In this document: piece by piece, positions 16,134 through 24,808 of the stretch
How positions within the stretch are numbered: the stretch's first letter is position 1
Layout of the letters: every line of letters starts with the position of its first letter
From: a bacterium
Lineage (GTDB): Bacteria; Hydrothermota; Tepidihabitantia; Tepidihabitantales; Tepidihabitantaceae
Direction of reading: 5' to 3'
Assembly: GCA_035505375.1 (NCBI GenBank)
Contig: DATJQV010000041.1
Location: 1 to 58,155, forward strand
DNA: 58,155 bases
The notes under the pieces: generated by a model
Databases searched by the model: none
Told to the model about the DNA's origin: nothing
Seen by the model: the letters and a program-made list of their open reading frames with translations, nothing else
Made by a program: the position numbers and the translations under genes

Positions 16134-17267
16134 TCAGGACTCGGCTAGCATAGACACAACGGACGCGTAGTCATCGCGTAATCTAGACATCAAAGGCATT
16201 GACGGACCATCAATGGCTCTCCGCCAGTCGTCCATGCACGAGCATCGTGTGAGGTCGAACAAACCAAGGTCCCTAGTCCGGTTGAATAGCGCTAAGTCGG
16301 CCATCACACGCGGAGAACATTTCTCGCAGTTGTGAGCGTACTCGATGTTGAGCGAGTCGAGTGTGAAACCCTCCACGACGACCTTGTTGCGGTGCACTTC
16401 CTCAACGCGCTTCAGTACTTCCACAATGCTCCAGAGCCAAGGCGGCCGGAAACGCCCCTTGAGGTGCAGTAGCTTCGTCACAGTGTGCTCACACACGACC
16501 GTGCCCTGTAGTACCATGGCGTCTATCCCCAGCTTGGAGCACGTCCGGATCGAATTCACTGCGTCTGCCACTCCTTCGGCCTCGGTTAGGAAGGGGAGCT
16601 TCAACATCAACTGCGCTCCCGCCATGATCCTGAAGTCATGCAACATCTGGACCTTCGCGGAGAATTCCGCAAAGGTGTAGCCCTTGTTCGCACAGAATCC
16701 GCGAACGCCATCATTCGCAGTCTCAAGGCCCTGGAAAACCACAAGCTCCTGCTTTGGCAGGCATGCGCGCAACTCGGACAGCCCTTCTTCAGTAATGAAC
16801 TCGGGTCTTGATTCGAGGATAATGTACTTGGCAGCGTCGAGGGCACGAATGCGGTCATAAACGTACAACCTGACCTCCCGAGGCACTTCTGCCAAGTCCC
16901 ATAGTGAGCAGGGGTAGAAGGCGACTACTTCGTACCTTCCGATCTGACCACCACTGAACGCCGCGTCGACCTGCTCCTTCAGCATAGCGGTTGAGACGCC
17001 ACCCCGATGCTTCTTCGCAGAGCAGAATCCACAGAAGAAACAGCCGCTCTTGTGATACCAACTGCAGCCACTGGTCCACGGTATGAAACTGAAGCACTCT
17101 CGGAATCGTCCTTCCAAGTAGGTTGGTACAACGAGCGTCGTCGGGAATGGTCTCTCGCTCCTGAACGGCGCCCTCGAATGGAGCACTGAATTCGCCTGGA
17201 CTACGTCATGCAGCATATTGCGTAGTTCTCGGTCACTTCGTCCGCACTCAGGTTGTCCCAGAGCCAT
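16134..17267 (-). CDS. Radical SAM protein, RaSEA-like cysteine spacing
   Basis: 377 residues. The cluster motif is TSGCSWYHKSGCFFCGF (C68, C76, C79), a C-x7-C-x2-C spacing rather than the usual CxxxCxxC. It is like that of the archaeosine-associated RaSEA family and distantly Elp3. Further marks are the barrel strand IILESRPEFITEEGL, FQGLETANDGVRGFC and extra cysteines near the C-terminus (NCEKCSPRV, LTRCSCMDDW). Members of this group act on tRNA, but a role here is unknown. Only three bases separate it from the toroid gene upstream, and ribA follows at once. Confidence 0.72.
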   Translation of the reverse strand: MALGQPECGRSDRELRNMLHDVVQANSVLHSRAPFRSERPFPTTLVVPTYLEGRFRECFSFIPWTSGCSWYHKSGCFFCGFCSAKKHRGGVSTAMLKEQVDAAFSGGQIGRYEVVAFYPCSLWDLAEVPREVRLYVYDRIRALDAAKYIILESRPEFITEEGLSELRACLPKQELVVFQGLETANDGVRGFCANKGYTFAEFSAKVQMLHDFRIMAGAQLMLKLPFLTEAEGVADAVNSIRTCSKLGIDAMVLQGTVVCEHTVTKLLHLKGRFRPPWLWSIVEVLKRVEEVHRNKVVVEGFTLDSLNIEYAHNCEKCSPRVMADLALFNRTRDLGLFDLTRCSCMDDWRRAIDGPSMPLMSRLRDDYASVVSMLAES

Positions 17268-17270
17268 AAT

Positions 17271-18653
17271 TCACGCCCGCCCGTGACCCGTGTCGTGAGG
17301 TCCTTGCTTCTTGCCACGTACTAACTTGGTGATTCCTTTTCGCAGATACCCCTTGTACAGTTCTTCTAACACAAGCGCCAACACTGCGCCTATTAGGACT
17401 TTGTCCAACTCCGGCAGCACCGAGAACCACTTCACGAGTGCAGCCCAATAACGGACAGCATACAACGCAACCACAGCAATGACCATGACGGCGGCCAAGA
17501 TGATGGACAAGCGTGTAGTGCGCATGGCACGCTGGTATTTGGCCTCCAGCCGCGCCTTGTCCTTCGAGACTTGCTGCAGTTGCTTGAACGTCCCGCTGTA
17601 CTCGTTGTCCCATCCGGCGGAGGAAAGCAGCACGCCCTGCTCCAGTTCCTTCAGCACAACATCTTCGAAGTACCTCAGACCAACAAGCCAGTACGGTGCT
17701 TCCCACACGCGTACGTCCTCAGGCCCAAGGGGAAGATGGTAGAGCCCGTCATAGCAGCGGCTATCTAGCTCCGCTAGCAGTTGAGCGAAGGGTGCGTCAA
17801 TAATGTTGACCATGCCATTCATCACTGCTAGCGCGTACGCTATGAACACCCTGGGACTCCCACTGCTACGGATAGGCACTATGAACGGGCCGTAACCGTC
17901 TATGTGCCCAACGAATGTCTCCTGGGTCGGCATCCACGTTCCGTCTCTGCCGCAGTGTCTCAGCTTCTCGAACCCATCACTGATGATTCCGGCCCTGACG
18001 TGGAATCCAGCGGCCACGGCGGAAACGAGCGCCGTCAGTGCCATGGCAGTACAGGACACGTCATCAGACGGGTCGCCAACGTTGCGACCAAACCCATTCG
18101 TGCCCGTCCGACAAGTACAGAGCCAGTCTAAGCTGGCTTGGAGTAGAGATCGGTCCACAACTGATGGTGCGTGGGTGCTCCGCAGGCAGTCTAGCAGAGC
18201 CATGAGCGCATAGAATGAGGTCCTTACTCTGCTCACCATGTCTCCCGGCATGACGCCCCACCCACCGTCAGGATTCCTGACCTGCTGGAGTCTTGTCAAT
18301 GGTGCCTCGGCATCACTCACGTTGCCGGCAAGCACGAGTGCGTGCGCGGCAAGGGCCGTGTTGCCGATGCTGATGCGAGGCTTGGGAAAGAGGTTCCCAT
18401 CCGTCCAGCAATCCTCATATCGCTCATGCGTCAGAATGTACTGAACGGCGCCGGCCGAGTCGGCGATCGGGGCTCGTGCCAAGGTAAGTGATAGCAGCAC
18501 ATCTGCTGTAGTCCAGATGCAGCTCTCATTGTCTTGCGGCAGATTAGTGGGCCATCCTCCCGATTTGAGCTGCAGATCTCGACACCTGCGAGCGATCCTC
18601 TCCCGAGCCGCAAAGGGGTACTTGACCGTGGCCGGCACGGACACGTTCGGCAT
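17271..18653 (-). CDS. Membrane-anchored prenyltransferase/squalene-cyclase-like toroid protein
   Basis: 460 residues. Residues 15-340 carry QW-type repeats of an alpha/alpha toroid: LQLKSGGWP, RNPDGGWGVMPGD, GTNGFGRNVG and GRDGTWMP. A coiled coil follows (TFKQLQQVSKDKARLEAKYQ), then two membrane segments at about 383-405 and 418-437 and a basic tail. No DXDD or DCTAE catalytic motif of terpene cyclases is seen, so a binding or sensor role is as likely as catalysis. It sits between the small cupin gene and the radical SAM gene in the island operon. Confidence 0.68.
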   Translation of the reverse strand: MPNVSVPATVKYPFAARERIARRCRDLQLKSGGWPTNLPQDNESCIWTTADVLLSLTLARAPIADSAGAVQYILTHERYEDCWTDGNLFPKPRISIGNTALAAHALVLAGNVSDAEAPLTRLQQVRNPDGGWGVMPGDMVSRVRTSFYALMALLDCLRSTHAPSVVDRSLLQASLDWLCTCRTGTNGFGRNVGDPSDDVSCTAMALTALVSAVAAGFHVRAGIISDGFEKLRHCGRDGTWMPTQETFVGHIDGYGPFIVPIRSSGSPRVFIAYALAVMNGMVNIIDAPFAQLLAELDSRCYDGLYHLPLGPEDVRVWEAPYWLVGLRYFEDVVLKELEQGVLLSSAGWDNEYSGTFKQLQQVSKDKARLEAKYQRAMRTTRLSIILAAVMVIAVVALYAVRYWAALVKWFSVLPELDKVLIGAVLALVLEELYKGYLRKGITKLVRGKKQGPHDTGHGRA

Positions 18654-18685
18654 CTCTCTATTGAGCCAAGCCGAGAGCTTGGCTT

Positions 18686-18991
18686 CTAGACTGGAATCTC
18701 GTCAGCCGGATCGTACGGCGGCCAGACCAGGCATATGACCTCTAACGTCTGACTCGCAGTATTGACATACTCGTGTGGCTGCCCCGTCTCCCACACAATG
18801 CAGCTGTCCTTTGACCTCTTCACGCCATTGACCAAGGCCTCACCGCCTACGACGACCTCGATCTCTCTCATTCTCTTGTGATAGTGCTTGGGGATCTTCT
18901 GACCTGGCATCACGCGCAGGAGCGAGCAGCTAAACTCTTTAGTCTGTCCAAGGTTGACTACCTCTCCCCATTCAGTCTTGATCGGTTCCAT
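18686..18991 (-). CDS. Small cupin
   Basis: 101 residues from ATG 18991; AAAGGAG precedes it and fixes the start. Cupin motif 1 is IPKHYHKRMREIEVVVGGEA and motif 2 is QPHEYVNTASQTLEVICL, so a metal site is likely. About 250 bases of apparently noncoding DNA separate it from the glycohydrolase gene upstream; the toroid gene follows after 32 bases. Its role in the island is unknown. Such cupins often act on or sense small metabolites. Confidence 0.78.
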   Translation of the reverse strand: MEPIKTEWGEVVNLGQTKEFSCSLLRVMPGQKIPKHYHKRMREIEVVVGGEALVNGVKRSKDSCIVWETGQPHEYVNTASQTLEVICLVWPPYDPADEIPV

Positions 18992-19241
18992 CTTGACTCC
19001 TTTCTGACGGGCCTTGTTAGATACAAACCATATGCAGACGGCAAGCGCCGCGTTCCTGCGGTCAGTCGCCAGTGTACGCCACGGCGCACGCACACGTCAA
19101 TCATACCCCTACTCTCATGTTCGGCAAGAAAGGGACACTCCCCATGTTTCGAGCCTCCATCGGCGCTTTGACGAATCCCAGGTTCATCGGCGTTGGGGAG
19201 CCTCCGTAACTCCGCGCGTCCTTGCCATTGGGCACGGTCTC

Positions 19242-21089
19242 TCAACTGCTGCTCGCGTTCTGCCGACGTGGGCGAGTGGGATGTTCGGCGACCCTGCTAG
19301 TTGGTTCGGCCTCCCACAATTCAAACACGTTGCCGTCGGGGTCCCGGCAAACGTAATAGCGGGTGCCTGACTCAAGCACTGACTCCGAATCGATGCGGGC
19401 TCCGGCTCTTGTGGCCCTCATCACATACTGCTCCACCTCAGGAACACGGAACGTCAGATTCATGACCATTCCCGAGTGAAATAGCTCGCGCTGCATCCGT
19501 GGACTCCAGTTCGTCTCCTCCTCAAGCAGCAAAACGTCGCCGATCACTACGTGCCTGTCTGATAACCGCCTGGCTGGTAGCTCTAGCAGATGTTCGTAGA
19601 AGCGCGCAGTGCTGGATAGATCTTGTACACGCAGCCTAGCCCCGATGCTTATGTCGCCTGACTGCAGGACGGTCCTTGGAGCCGCTTCGTCCGGAACCGC
19701 AGAATGCATGGACCCAGTCGCGGGGACCCGAAAGAACCGCCTGACGTAGATAGTCTGGTCGTCCTCCGTCCTCAGCTTCCAGACGGCCGATGCCAACGAA
19801 CCCGACTTGTTGGGCGTGCTTTCCCTCTTGAGCACGAGGGCCCTACCGCCGTCCGGCATGCTAATGCTGGAATCGGGCTCGGTGCGAGCAAGCGTACGCA
19901 AGAATGCAGTGATGGCGGCAGTCCCGACGTCTTTACTGCATGGCGTTGGGCGTGGCGCGTCAGGTCCTCCCGCTGTCATCCGTGCCAGTTTGACTATGTA
20001 GTCCGAATCTTGGACATGAGTTGCCAGATCGCTGATCCACTCCACTCCATGTATGGCTCCTAGTAGGGCGCCAGTCATTGAAGCGATTGTGTCCGTGTCC
20101 GTGCCGCTTGCGAAGGCCGCTTGGGTCAGGCCGTGAATAGGGTGGGCCGCCGCACGTGAAGCGAGGAACACGGCTGCCGCAGCCGATACTGTGCCCGCGC
20201 CGTTTATCCTGCGGTCGAAGCAGCCGATCTCGCGCAGGTATCCTTCCTCGATAGGCAGTGGGCCCTTGCGCATCGCCTCGGAGCCAAGGCGGATCATGTG
20301 AAATAGCTCGTCGACCGCCATGTGCCACATGCGCGTGTATTCGCCCCTTGTCGTGACGTGCGCGGCTCGAAGCCACTCGGCGATGTGGTCGGTGTGCTCC
20401 GGTTCTTGCGCCCAGGCCGAGCTGCTATCCATTAGATCCTGGAGAAGCGCGCCGTAAGCGAGCGTGCCACGAGTTCTGATGGCCTGACGGACTGCATACC
20501 CGTATGCTAGCGCTCCAACTAGAGCTCGCGGATGGCCGTGCGTGCACACGCCGTTGGCCACTATCTCCGACGCAGTATTCAAGTAACTCTCGTCCGAGGC
20601 CCGGCGGAGTACATGCGGCATGATCCGCATCGCCACTCCATTTCCGCCCGCATTGAAGTAGTCACTCTTGGACTGCTCGGTCTTGGCCAGCCAAGGGGGT
20701 CTCCCAGACGTCCACCCGGCAACAGCTCGCTTGAGGCTCGCGCCCCCGCCGCGTTCGTAGATACTCCACATCGGGAGTTCGCGACGCGTGAAGCATACTA
20801 ACCAGTCTGCGCCCCGAAGCAGGCTTCTGGCCGTACAGATCAGTAGCTGCGTATCATCGCTGTATTCACCTGGTTCGACGGTCTCCTCAAAACGCATGAA
20901 TCGAGTACCGACTCGTCTACGCCAACGATAGAACTCCAGTCCGGCATGTGCGCGGTCTGCGGACAGAGTGCGATCTGGACGTTCACACGGCCAACCCAGT
21001 GCGTCTCCGACGGCTGCCCCCAGAAAGGCGCCCACCGCCTTGTCCGGCGCTTCTGACCCGGCGTTGTGATGCTTTCCGGAGCCGATCAT
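19242..21089 (-). CDS. ADP-ribosylglycohydrolase fused to a VOC (glyoxalase-like) domain
   Basis: 615 residues from ATG 21089, which overlaps the stop of the DarT-like gene as ATGA. Residues 15-365 are a DraG-type ADP-ribosylglycohydrolase: GAFLGAAVGDALGW, YSDDT (77-80), GGNGVAMRIMPH, CTHGHPRALVGAL and SGTDTDTIASMTGALLGA (metal-binding DTDT 331-334). Residues 480-594 are a VOC domain, with LRVQDLSSTARFYEHLLEL and CRDPDGNVFELWE. The enzyme part should remove ADP-ribose from a macromolecule. Coupled to a DarT-like transferase, it likely acts as its antidote. I do not know the VOC fusion from described DarT systems. Confidence 0.82.
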   Translation of the reverse strand: MIGSGKHHNAGSEAPDKAVGAFLGAAVGDALGWPCERPDRTLSADRAHAGLEFYRWRRRVGTRFMRFEETVEPGEYSDDTQLLICTARSLLRGADWLVCFTRRELPMWSIYERGGGASLKRAVAGWTSGRPPWLAKTEQSKSDYFNAGGNGVAMRIMPHVLRRASDESYLNTASEIVANGVCTHGHPRALVGALAYGYAVRQAIRTRGTLAYGALLQDLMDSSSAWAQEPEHTDHIAEWLRAAHVTTRGEYTRMWHMAVDELFHMIRLGSEAMRKGPLPIEEGYLREIGCFDRRINGAGTVSAAAAVFLASRAAAHPIHGLTQAAFASGTDTDTIASMTGALLGAIHGVEWISDLATHVQDSDYIVKLARMTAGGPDAPRPTPCSKDVGTAAITAFLRTLARTEPDSSISMPDGGRALVLKRESTPNKSGSLASAVWKLRTEDDQTIYVRRFFRVPATGSMHSAVPDEAAPRTVLQSGDISIGARLRVQDLSSTARFYEHLLELPARRLSDRHVVIGDVLLLEEETNWSPRMQRELFHSGMVMNLTFRVPEVEQYVMRATRAGARIDSESVLESGTRYYVCRDPDGNVFELWEAEPTSRVAEHPTRPRRQNASSS

Positions 21090-21781
21090 TTTCTGCCGAG
21101 TTTCCATGGGTGCTCTGGAGGAAGCGTACCGCTCTTGATGCATTTGTCCAGTTCGTGCTTGTCGAACAAGGTAGGGGCGACGACAAACTTGAACGACTGT
21201 CTCTTAACCTTGGCGATCCGTAATCTCGACACCTCATTCCGCGCTTGGGTCTCATCGACGACAGCAACTCCGATGATAGCTCCGTGAGGTACGGCATCCA
21301 TGATCATTACTTCGGCCTGTTGGTCCGTCGGGCAGGACTGAAGTTGCTTGGCGGATCGGCGGAATGTCTTGCCGTATGCTCCGCGCGTGCATTCTGCGAA
21401 CATCGACTTGAACGCCTCGCAGCCGCCCTGAACACCCGCTCCGAGGCCGGCTGCAGCATTCCTCTGACAGAACAGTGTCTCCTTTTCCCAAAGCAGTTCT
21501 GGCGTAATAAGCAGCACGACCCAGTCTTTGAAGAGCGGCTCATCGGCCTTGGCCTTGTCAAGGTACCATGCGTTTGGGTATTGTATCGAGCAGCAGACGT
21601 AGTTCTCGTGCCGGTCTAGCCTCTTCAAATCGGTTGGGTTGAACAACGCCCTCTCTTCCTCTCTAAGCCTCTTCGTGGACAGTACGCCGACATCGTCATT
21701 CGCGATGTGCGCCAGATTGCGTGACGGTGTGAAGTGGCATAGCCTCGTGATGCCTCGACGCCGCGCCTCGGCTCTAATCAA
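21086..21781 (-). CDS. DarT-like (DUF4433) ADP-ribosyltransferase
   Basis: 231 residues, TTG start directly behind the helicase stop. It shows the DarT pattern: ITRLCHFTPSRNLAHIA (His16 and Asn22 for NAD), the loop RHENYVCCSIQYPNAWY and the catalytic Glu in QQAEVMIMDAVP (E157). DarT enzymes attach ADP-ribose to thymidine in single-stranded DNA and are toxic in growth arrest and phage defence. Here the usual macro-domain antitoxin DarG is absent; a DraG-type glycohydrolase is coupled instead. The DNA target is inferred from the family only. Confidence 0.75.
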   Translation of the reverse strand: MIRAEARRRGITRLCHFTPSRNLAHIANDDVGVLSTKRLREEERALFNPTDLKRLDRHENYVCCSIQYPNAWYLDKAKADEPLFKDWVVLLITPELLWEKETLFCQRNAAAGLGAGVQGGCEAFKSMFAECTRGAYGKTFRRSAKQLQSCPTDQQAEVMIMDAVPHGAIIGVAVVDETQARNEVSRLRIAKVKRQSFKFVVAPTLFDKHELDKCIKSGTLPPEHPWKLGRK

Positions 21782-21782
21782 A

Positions 21783-23189
21783 TCACAGCTGTCCAGCTTC
21801 TTGCTCCAAGTATAGGCTGCGGTCCATAGGCAGCAATGCAGTGGCTGAGCCGGTGTACGTTATTACCAGGTTTGTTCGTGCCCTGGTCACACCGACGTAT
21901 ATCAGTCTCCCGTCCTGTATCTGCGCGTCTTCCACCCCAAGGGCCTCAGTGCTGGCAGGATCGGGCAGCCTGGTCGAACTGCAGAATGGCATTATGACCA
22001 TGTCGAACTCCAGCCCCTTCGCAGAGTGGTACGTTCCGTGCTGGACACTAGGTCCATCTACCCATCGCGGCATCCCGCGGTGTAACTTGATGGACGTGTT
22101 TGGCAGCTTAGCCGCGATGCGTCTCTCGTCCTTGCGGTCGCGGACCAGTACTGCGACGCTCTGCCTCGTGGATGCAGTTCGAGCGAGTTGCGCCACGAAA
22201 CTTATCTCCTCATCGGCAGACTCGCAGCGCACAAGTGCCGGCGGCGGCCCTTCGGCTCGCGGGGCCACGGGCTCGACTATGTCTGGCAGCCCGGCATAGT
22301 ACGGCATGCGGCATATTGCCAGACCCAGCCTGGCTATTTCCCTTGTATTGCGATAGTTCTGAGTGAAGTACCAAGGCGTCCTAATGTTCAACTCTGCCGA
22401 GCGCCAGGTCATTCGGTGCCCGTAGATCTGCTGAGCAACGTCCCCGAAGAAGGTGACCGATCCGTCGTTTGGCACGGCACGCACAAGGGAGCGTATCATC
22501 TCGGGTGAGAAGTCCTGTCCTTCGTCGATCACGATGTGGCGGTAGAGTCGCGGTCCAGTATCTGCAACCAGCTCCCCGTACACGGCCGTAGCAAGGTCAT
22601 CCCAGTCAAAGTCCCACGCGCTCTTCTTGCGCAACCTACGATACTCTTCGAAGACTTGATACATGAGTGCTCGTTGGTCTTTGACGACTCGAGACTCTGC
22701 TCTTCCAACACGCTCGGCCTTGCGATACTCACGGTCGGACTTGAGTCCGTGTTGCTCAATCCACTTGATCTCGTCGAGGAAGAACTCCGGCTTTCTTTCG
22801 AGCGGGGGAACGCGGCCTTGCGCGTGCTGGACCACGGACATGGCGTTAGTAATCAGCCGTAGGCGGGCCTCGTCATCTGGACAGATTGCTCTGGGTCTCA
22901 GCTTGCCGCGCGAGGAGAGATAGCCCCGGGCGAACTGGTGGTAGTTCTCCACCGTTACCCCTGGGACTGAATCCCCGTGCAGGTACTTCAGGTATGCCAC
23001 AAGAGCCTTGTTGAAGGTGACGAGCAGGGTACTTCCGCCGTGAGCCGTCTGGGCATCAGCAAGGTGAACTGCGCGGAGTATTGCCAGCGTCGTCTTGCCA
23101 CTTCCTGCCGTCCCTAGCACAGCAACGTGACCAGTCGCCGGAAGATAGAGCACCTCCAGCTGCTTACCGACAGGAGTTGGTAGGGGCAT
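21783..23189 (-). CDS. SF1 (UvrD-like) helicase
   Basis: 468 residues with all core motifs: Walker A GTAGSGKT (26-33), DEGQD (222-226), QNYRNT (277-282), HSAKGLEFD (388-396) and VGVTRAR (432-438). Domains 1B and 2B are small, giving a compact helicase similar in size to the GajB-type helicases of defence systems; that is a comparison, not an assignment. It opens the intact part of the island operon, five bases after the Mod-like fragment, and runs directly into the DarT-like gene. It could supply or recognise single-stranded DNA for the DarT-like enzyme. Confidence 0.85.
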   Translation of the reverse strand: MPLPTPVGKQLEVLYLPATGHVAVLGTAGSGKTTLAILRAVHLADAQTAHGGSTLLVTFNKALVAYLKYLHGDSVPGVTVENYHQFARGYLSSRGKLRPRAICPDDEARLRLITNAMSVVQHAQGRVPPLERKPEFFLDEIKWIEQHGLKSDREYRKAERVGRAESRVVKDQRALMYQVFEEYRRLRKKSAWDFDWDDLATAVYGELVADTGPRLYRHIVIDEGQDFSPEMIRSLVRAVPNDGSVTFFGDVAQQIYGHRMTWRSAELNIRTPWYFTQNYRNTREIARLGLAICRMPYYAGLPDIVEPVAPRAEGPPPALVRCESADEEISFVAQLARTASTRQSVAVLVRDRKDERRIAAKLPNTSIKLHRGMPRWVDGPSVQHGTYHSAKGLEFDMVIMPFCSSTRLPDPASTEALGVEDAQIQDGRLIYVGVTRARTNLVITYTGSATALLPMDRSLYLEQEAGQL

Positions 23190-23194
23190 GGATA

Positions 23195-23653
23195 TCAGAC
23201 CTGAAAGCAGGCGCTGAAGTCTCTGCAGTCTCGGCCCTGTATTCCGGACGAACGAAACAGGGCAAACAGCCGGTCGGTCTTGACGTAGTAGAGCATGTGG
23301 GTCTTCCAGAAGAGCACAACGTCCCGGTCATCGGTGTAGACCTTCTCGTAGATGTTCTTGTGGGCCGGGGTGTGCTGGAAGTAGATTGAGCCGCTCGGGC
23401 TGAAGTAGCGGTGGAAGAAGTCGTAGAGCTTGTCGAACAGTTCCTGCCTGAAGCCCGGAAACGGCTTGAGCGCGGCTTCGATGTCCTTCTGGAGCCTGGG
23501 GAAGACGCCGTCAGTGTAGTAGCGCGACTTGATCCGCATCAGGTTGATGAATCCCGACTGGCCCTCAACCTTCGCGCCGACGAACAGCTCCCTCAGGGCG
23601 TCATAGAAACGCTCCTGGCTCTTGTCTGCCTTGGCCGCCGCGTTCACTGCCAT
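23195..23653 (-). pseudogene. N-terminal fragment of a type III/adenine-specific DNA methyltransferase (Mod)
   Basis: 152 residues with the N-terminal segment typical of such methylases: FRQELFDKLYDFFHRYFSPS, SGSIYFQHTPAHKNIYEKV and DDRDVVLFWKTHMLYYVKTD. It then runs into unrelated sequence (about 23270) and stops before the catalytic DPPY region. A ribosome site (GGAGG, six bases off) and a promoter are intact. Together with the Res remnant at 15010-15395 it marks a broken mod-res locus. It could still be made as a small protein. Confidence 0.7.
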
Positions 23654-24162
23654 AGCAAGCCTCCAACGCTATGCGCCAACATGAGTCAGAATGTTAATGT
23701 CGCGCTATCCATAGTCAAGCATGTGCGCGGCCGGACGAGGGCAGGAACTGCGTACTGGCAGCTACTTCGGTACGTCGATGTCGAAGACGGCTCGCGCCGC
23801 AGGCGCGAGTTGCTGGACACAACCAGACGATACCCTCCAGTTGGCGTCAGGGCGCGCTGGCGTCGGTTCGCATGTTGCAGGATTCTGCGCAGAGCTGGGT
23901 CGCCGCTGCCTTGTTGCTGAGAGCTCTGCCGTCACGCGGGTCGGTCAGCGTACCATGCTCGCGCGTGAGATTGCACTTTGCCTCCGAACGCGCGGCTCGT
24001 TTGGTCGTAGCAGCCAGCCTGCTCGCCCGGCCTTTCCATCCTGCGCGCCACAGCGTGAAGTTGCAGCGTTTCTGGCCCGCTGGCTTGAGCGTTCCACAGC
24101 CATAACAGATTGATTTTAAAGACTATAGCCCACTCGATGCGCTGCTCAACCTTCCACTCCTG
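23654..24162. other. Gap with no recognised gene
   Basis: Apart from the promoter at 23691-23718 I see no feature. Open frames here have no family resemblance, no ribosome site and atypical composition (Cys- and Arg-rich), so they are left out. Confidence 0.5.
23691..23718 (-). promoter_or_regulatory. Promoter before the Mod-like fragment and island operon
   Basis: On the minus strand, TTGACT (23713-23718), 16-bp spacer, TAACAT (23691-23696). The ATG of the Mod-like fragment follows about 37 bases after the -10 box, with a GGAGG site. If active, it would also transcribe the helicase and the genes behind it. Confidence 0.45.
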
Positions 24163-24486
24163 GAGTCACTCCCCGGGTCACTCCCCGAGTGACTCCCCCA
24201 GTGACTCCCCCAGTGACTCCCCCAGTGACTCACCGAGTCACTCGCGGACTGACTTACCGAGTGACTTGCCGACTGACTCGGCGAGTGATTCGGCAGGTGA
24301 CTTACCGACTGAGCTACCGAGTCACGTACCGACTGACACGCGGAGTGACCTCATGAGTCAGTTGGGGAGTTACCTGCCGAGTGACTTGGGGATTGACCCG
24401 CCGAGTGACTCGGTAGGTCACTCGCCGACTGACTTGCCGGATGACTCAGCAGGTCGCTTGCCTAGTGACTTGCAGAGTCATGTGCC
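24163..24486. repeat. Degenerate 12-bp tandem array 3 (27 units)
   Basis: Exactly 27 units of 12 bp without a gap, for example gagtgactcccc, gagtcactcgcg, gactgacttacc and gagtcagttggg. The first seven positions read strong-weak-strong-weak-strong-weak-strong in 17 units. Variation at positions 3 and 5 is nearly all G versus C (13 C, 1 A and 2 T among the non-G bases). The core GAGTGACTC is near-palindromic. A frame encoding Ser-Pro-Ser-Asp tetrapeptides is open through it, but so are others. Confidence 0.88.
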
Positions 24487-24501
24487 AGTGCGCAATCAGC
24501 G

Positions 24502-24808
24502 CATGGGGACAAGCCCACGTGACGGCCGGAAAGTGAGGGACACTCCCACGGAGCGGCTGCGTCGGACGTGCCCTGGGCACCGTTGGAACGAGCGGCGCGG
24601 TAGCGTCCCTATTTTCCAGTGCAAGGGGACACGTCCACGGAGCGACGCGAGGGACGCGTCGCGGGGATGTACAGGCGAAACTGGGGACAGTCCCTCAGAG
24701 GCCCAAATGGGGACAGTCCCACGGAGCGCTTGCGTCGGACGTGCCCGGGGCACCGTAGGAACGAGCAGCGCGGTACAGTCCCCATTTGGGCGGGACGGTC
24801 CCCATTTT
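24502..24808. repeat. Block of GGGGACAGTCCC-type palindromic elements
   Basis: At least four element ends of the type atggggacagtccc or acagtccccatttt are interleaved with the shared middle cggagcg...tgcgtcggacgtgcc. The block directly follows array 3 and ends at the stop codon of the YHS gene, so it forms that operon's 3' end. Confidence 0.75.

Noticed and set aside
18958-19245. Small gene between the glycohydrolase and cupin genes
   Set aside because: The frame overlaps the cupin start, has no ribosome site and no recognisable domain.
24163-24486. CRISPR array or direct-repeat iteron cluster
   Set aside because: Units are contiguous at 12 bp with no spacers, no cas genes are present, and there is no replication initiator nearby.
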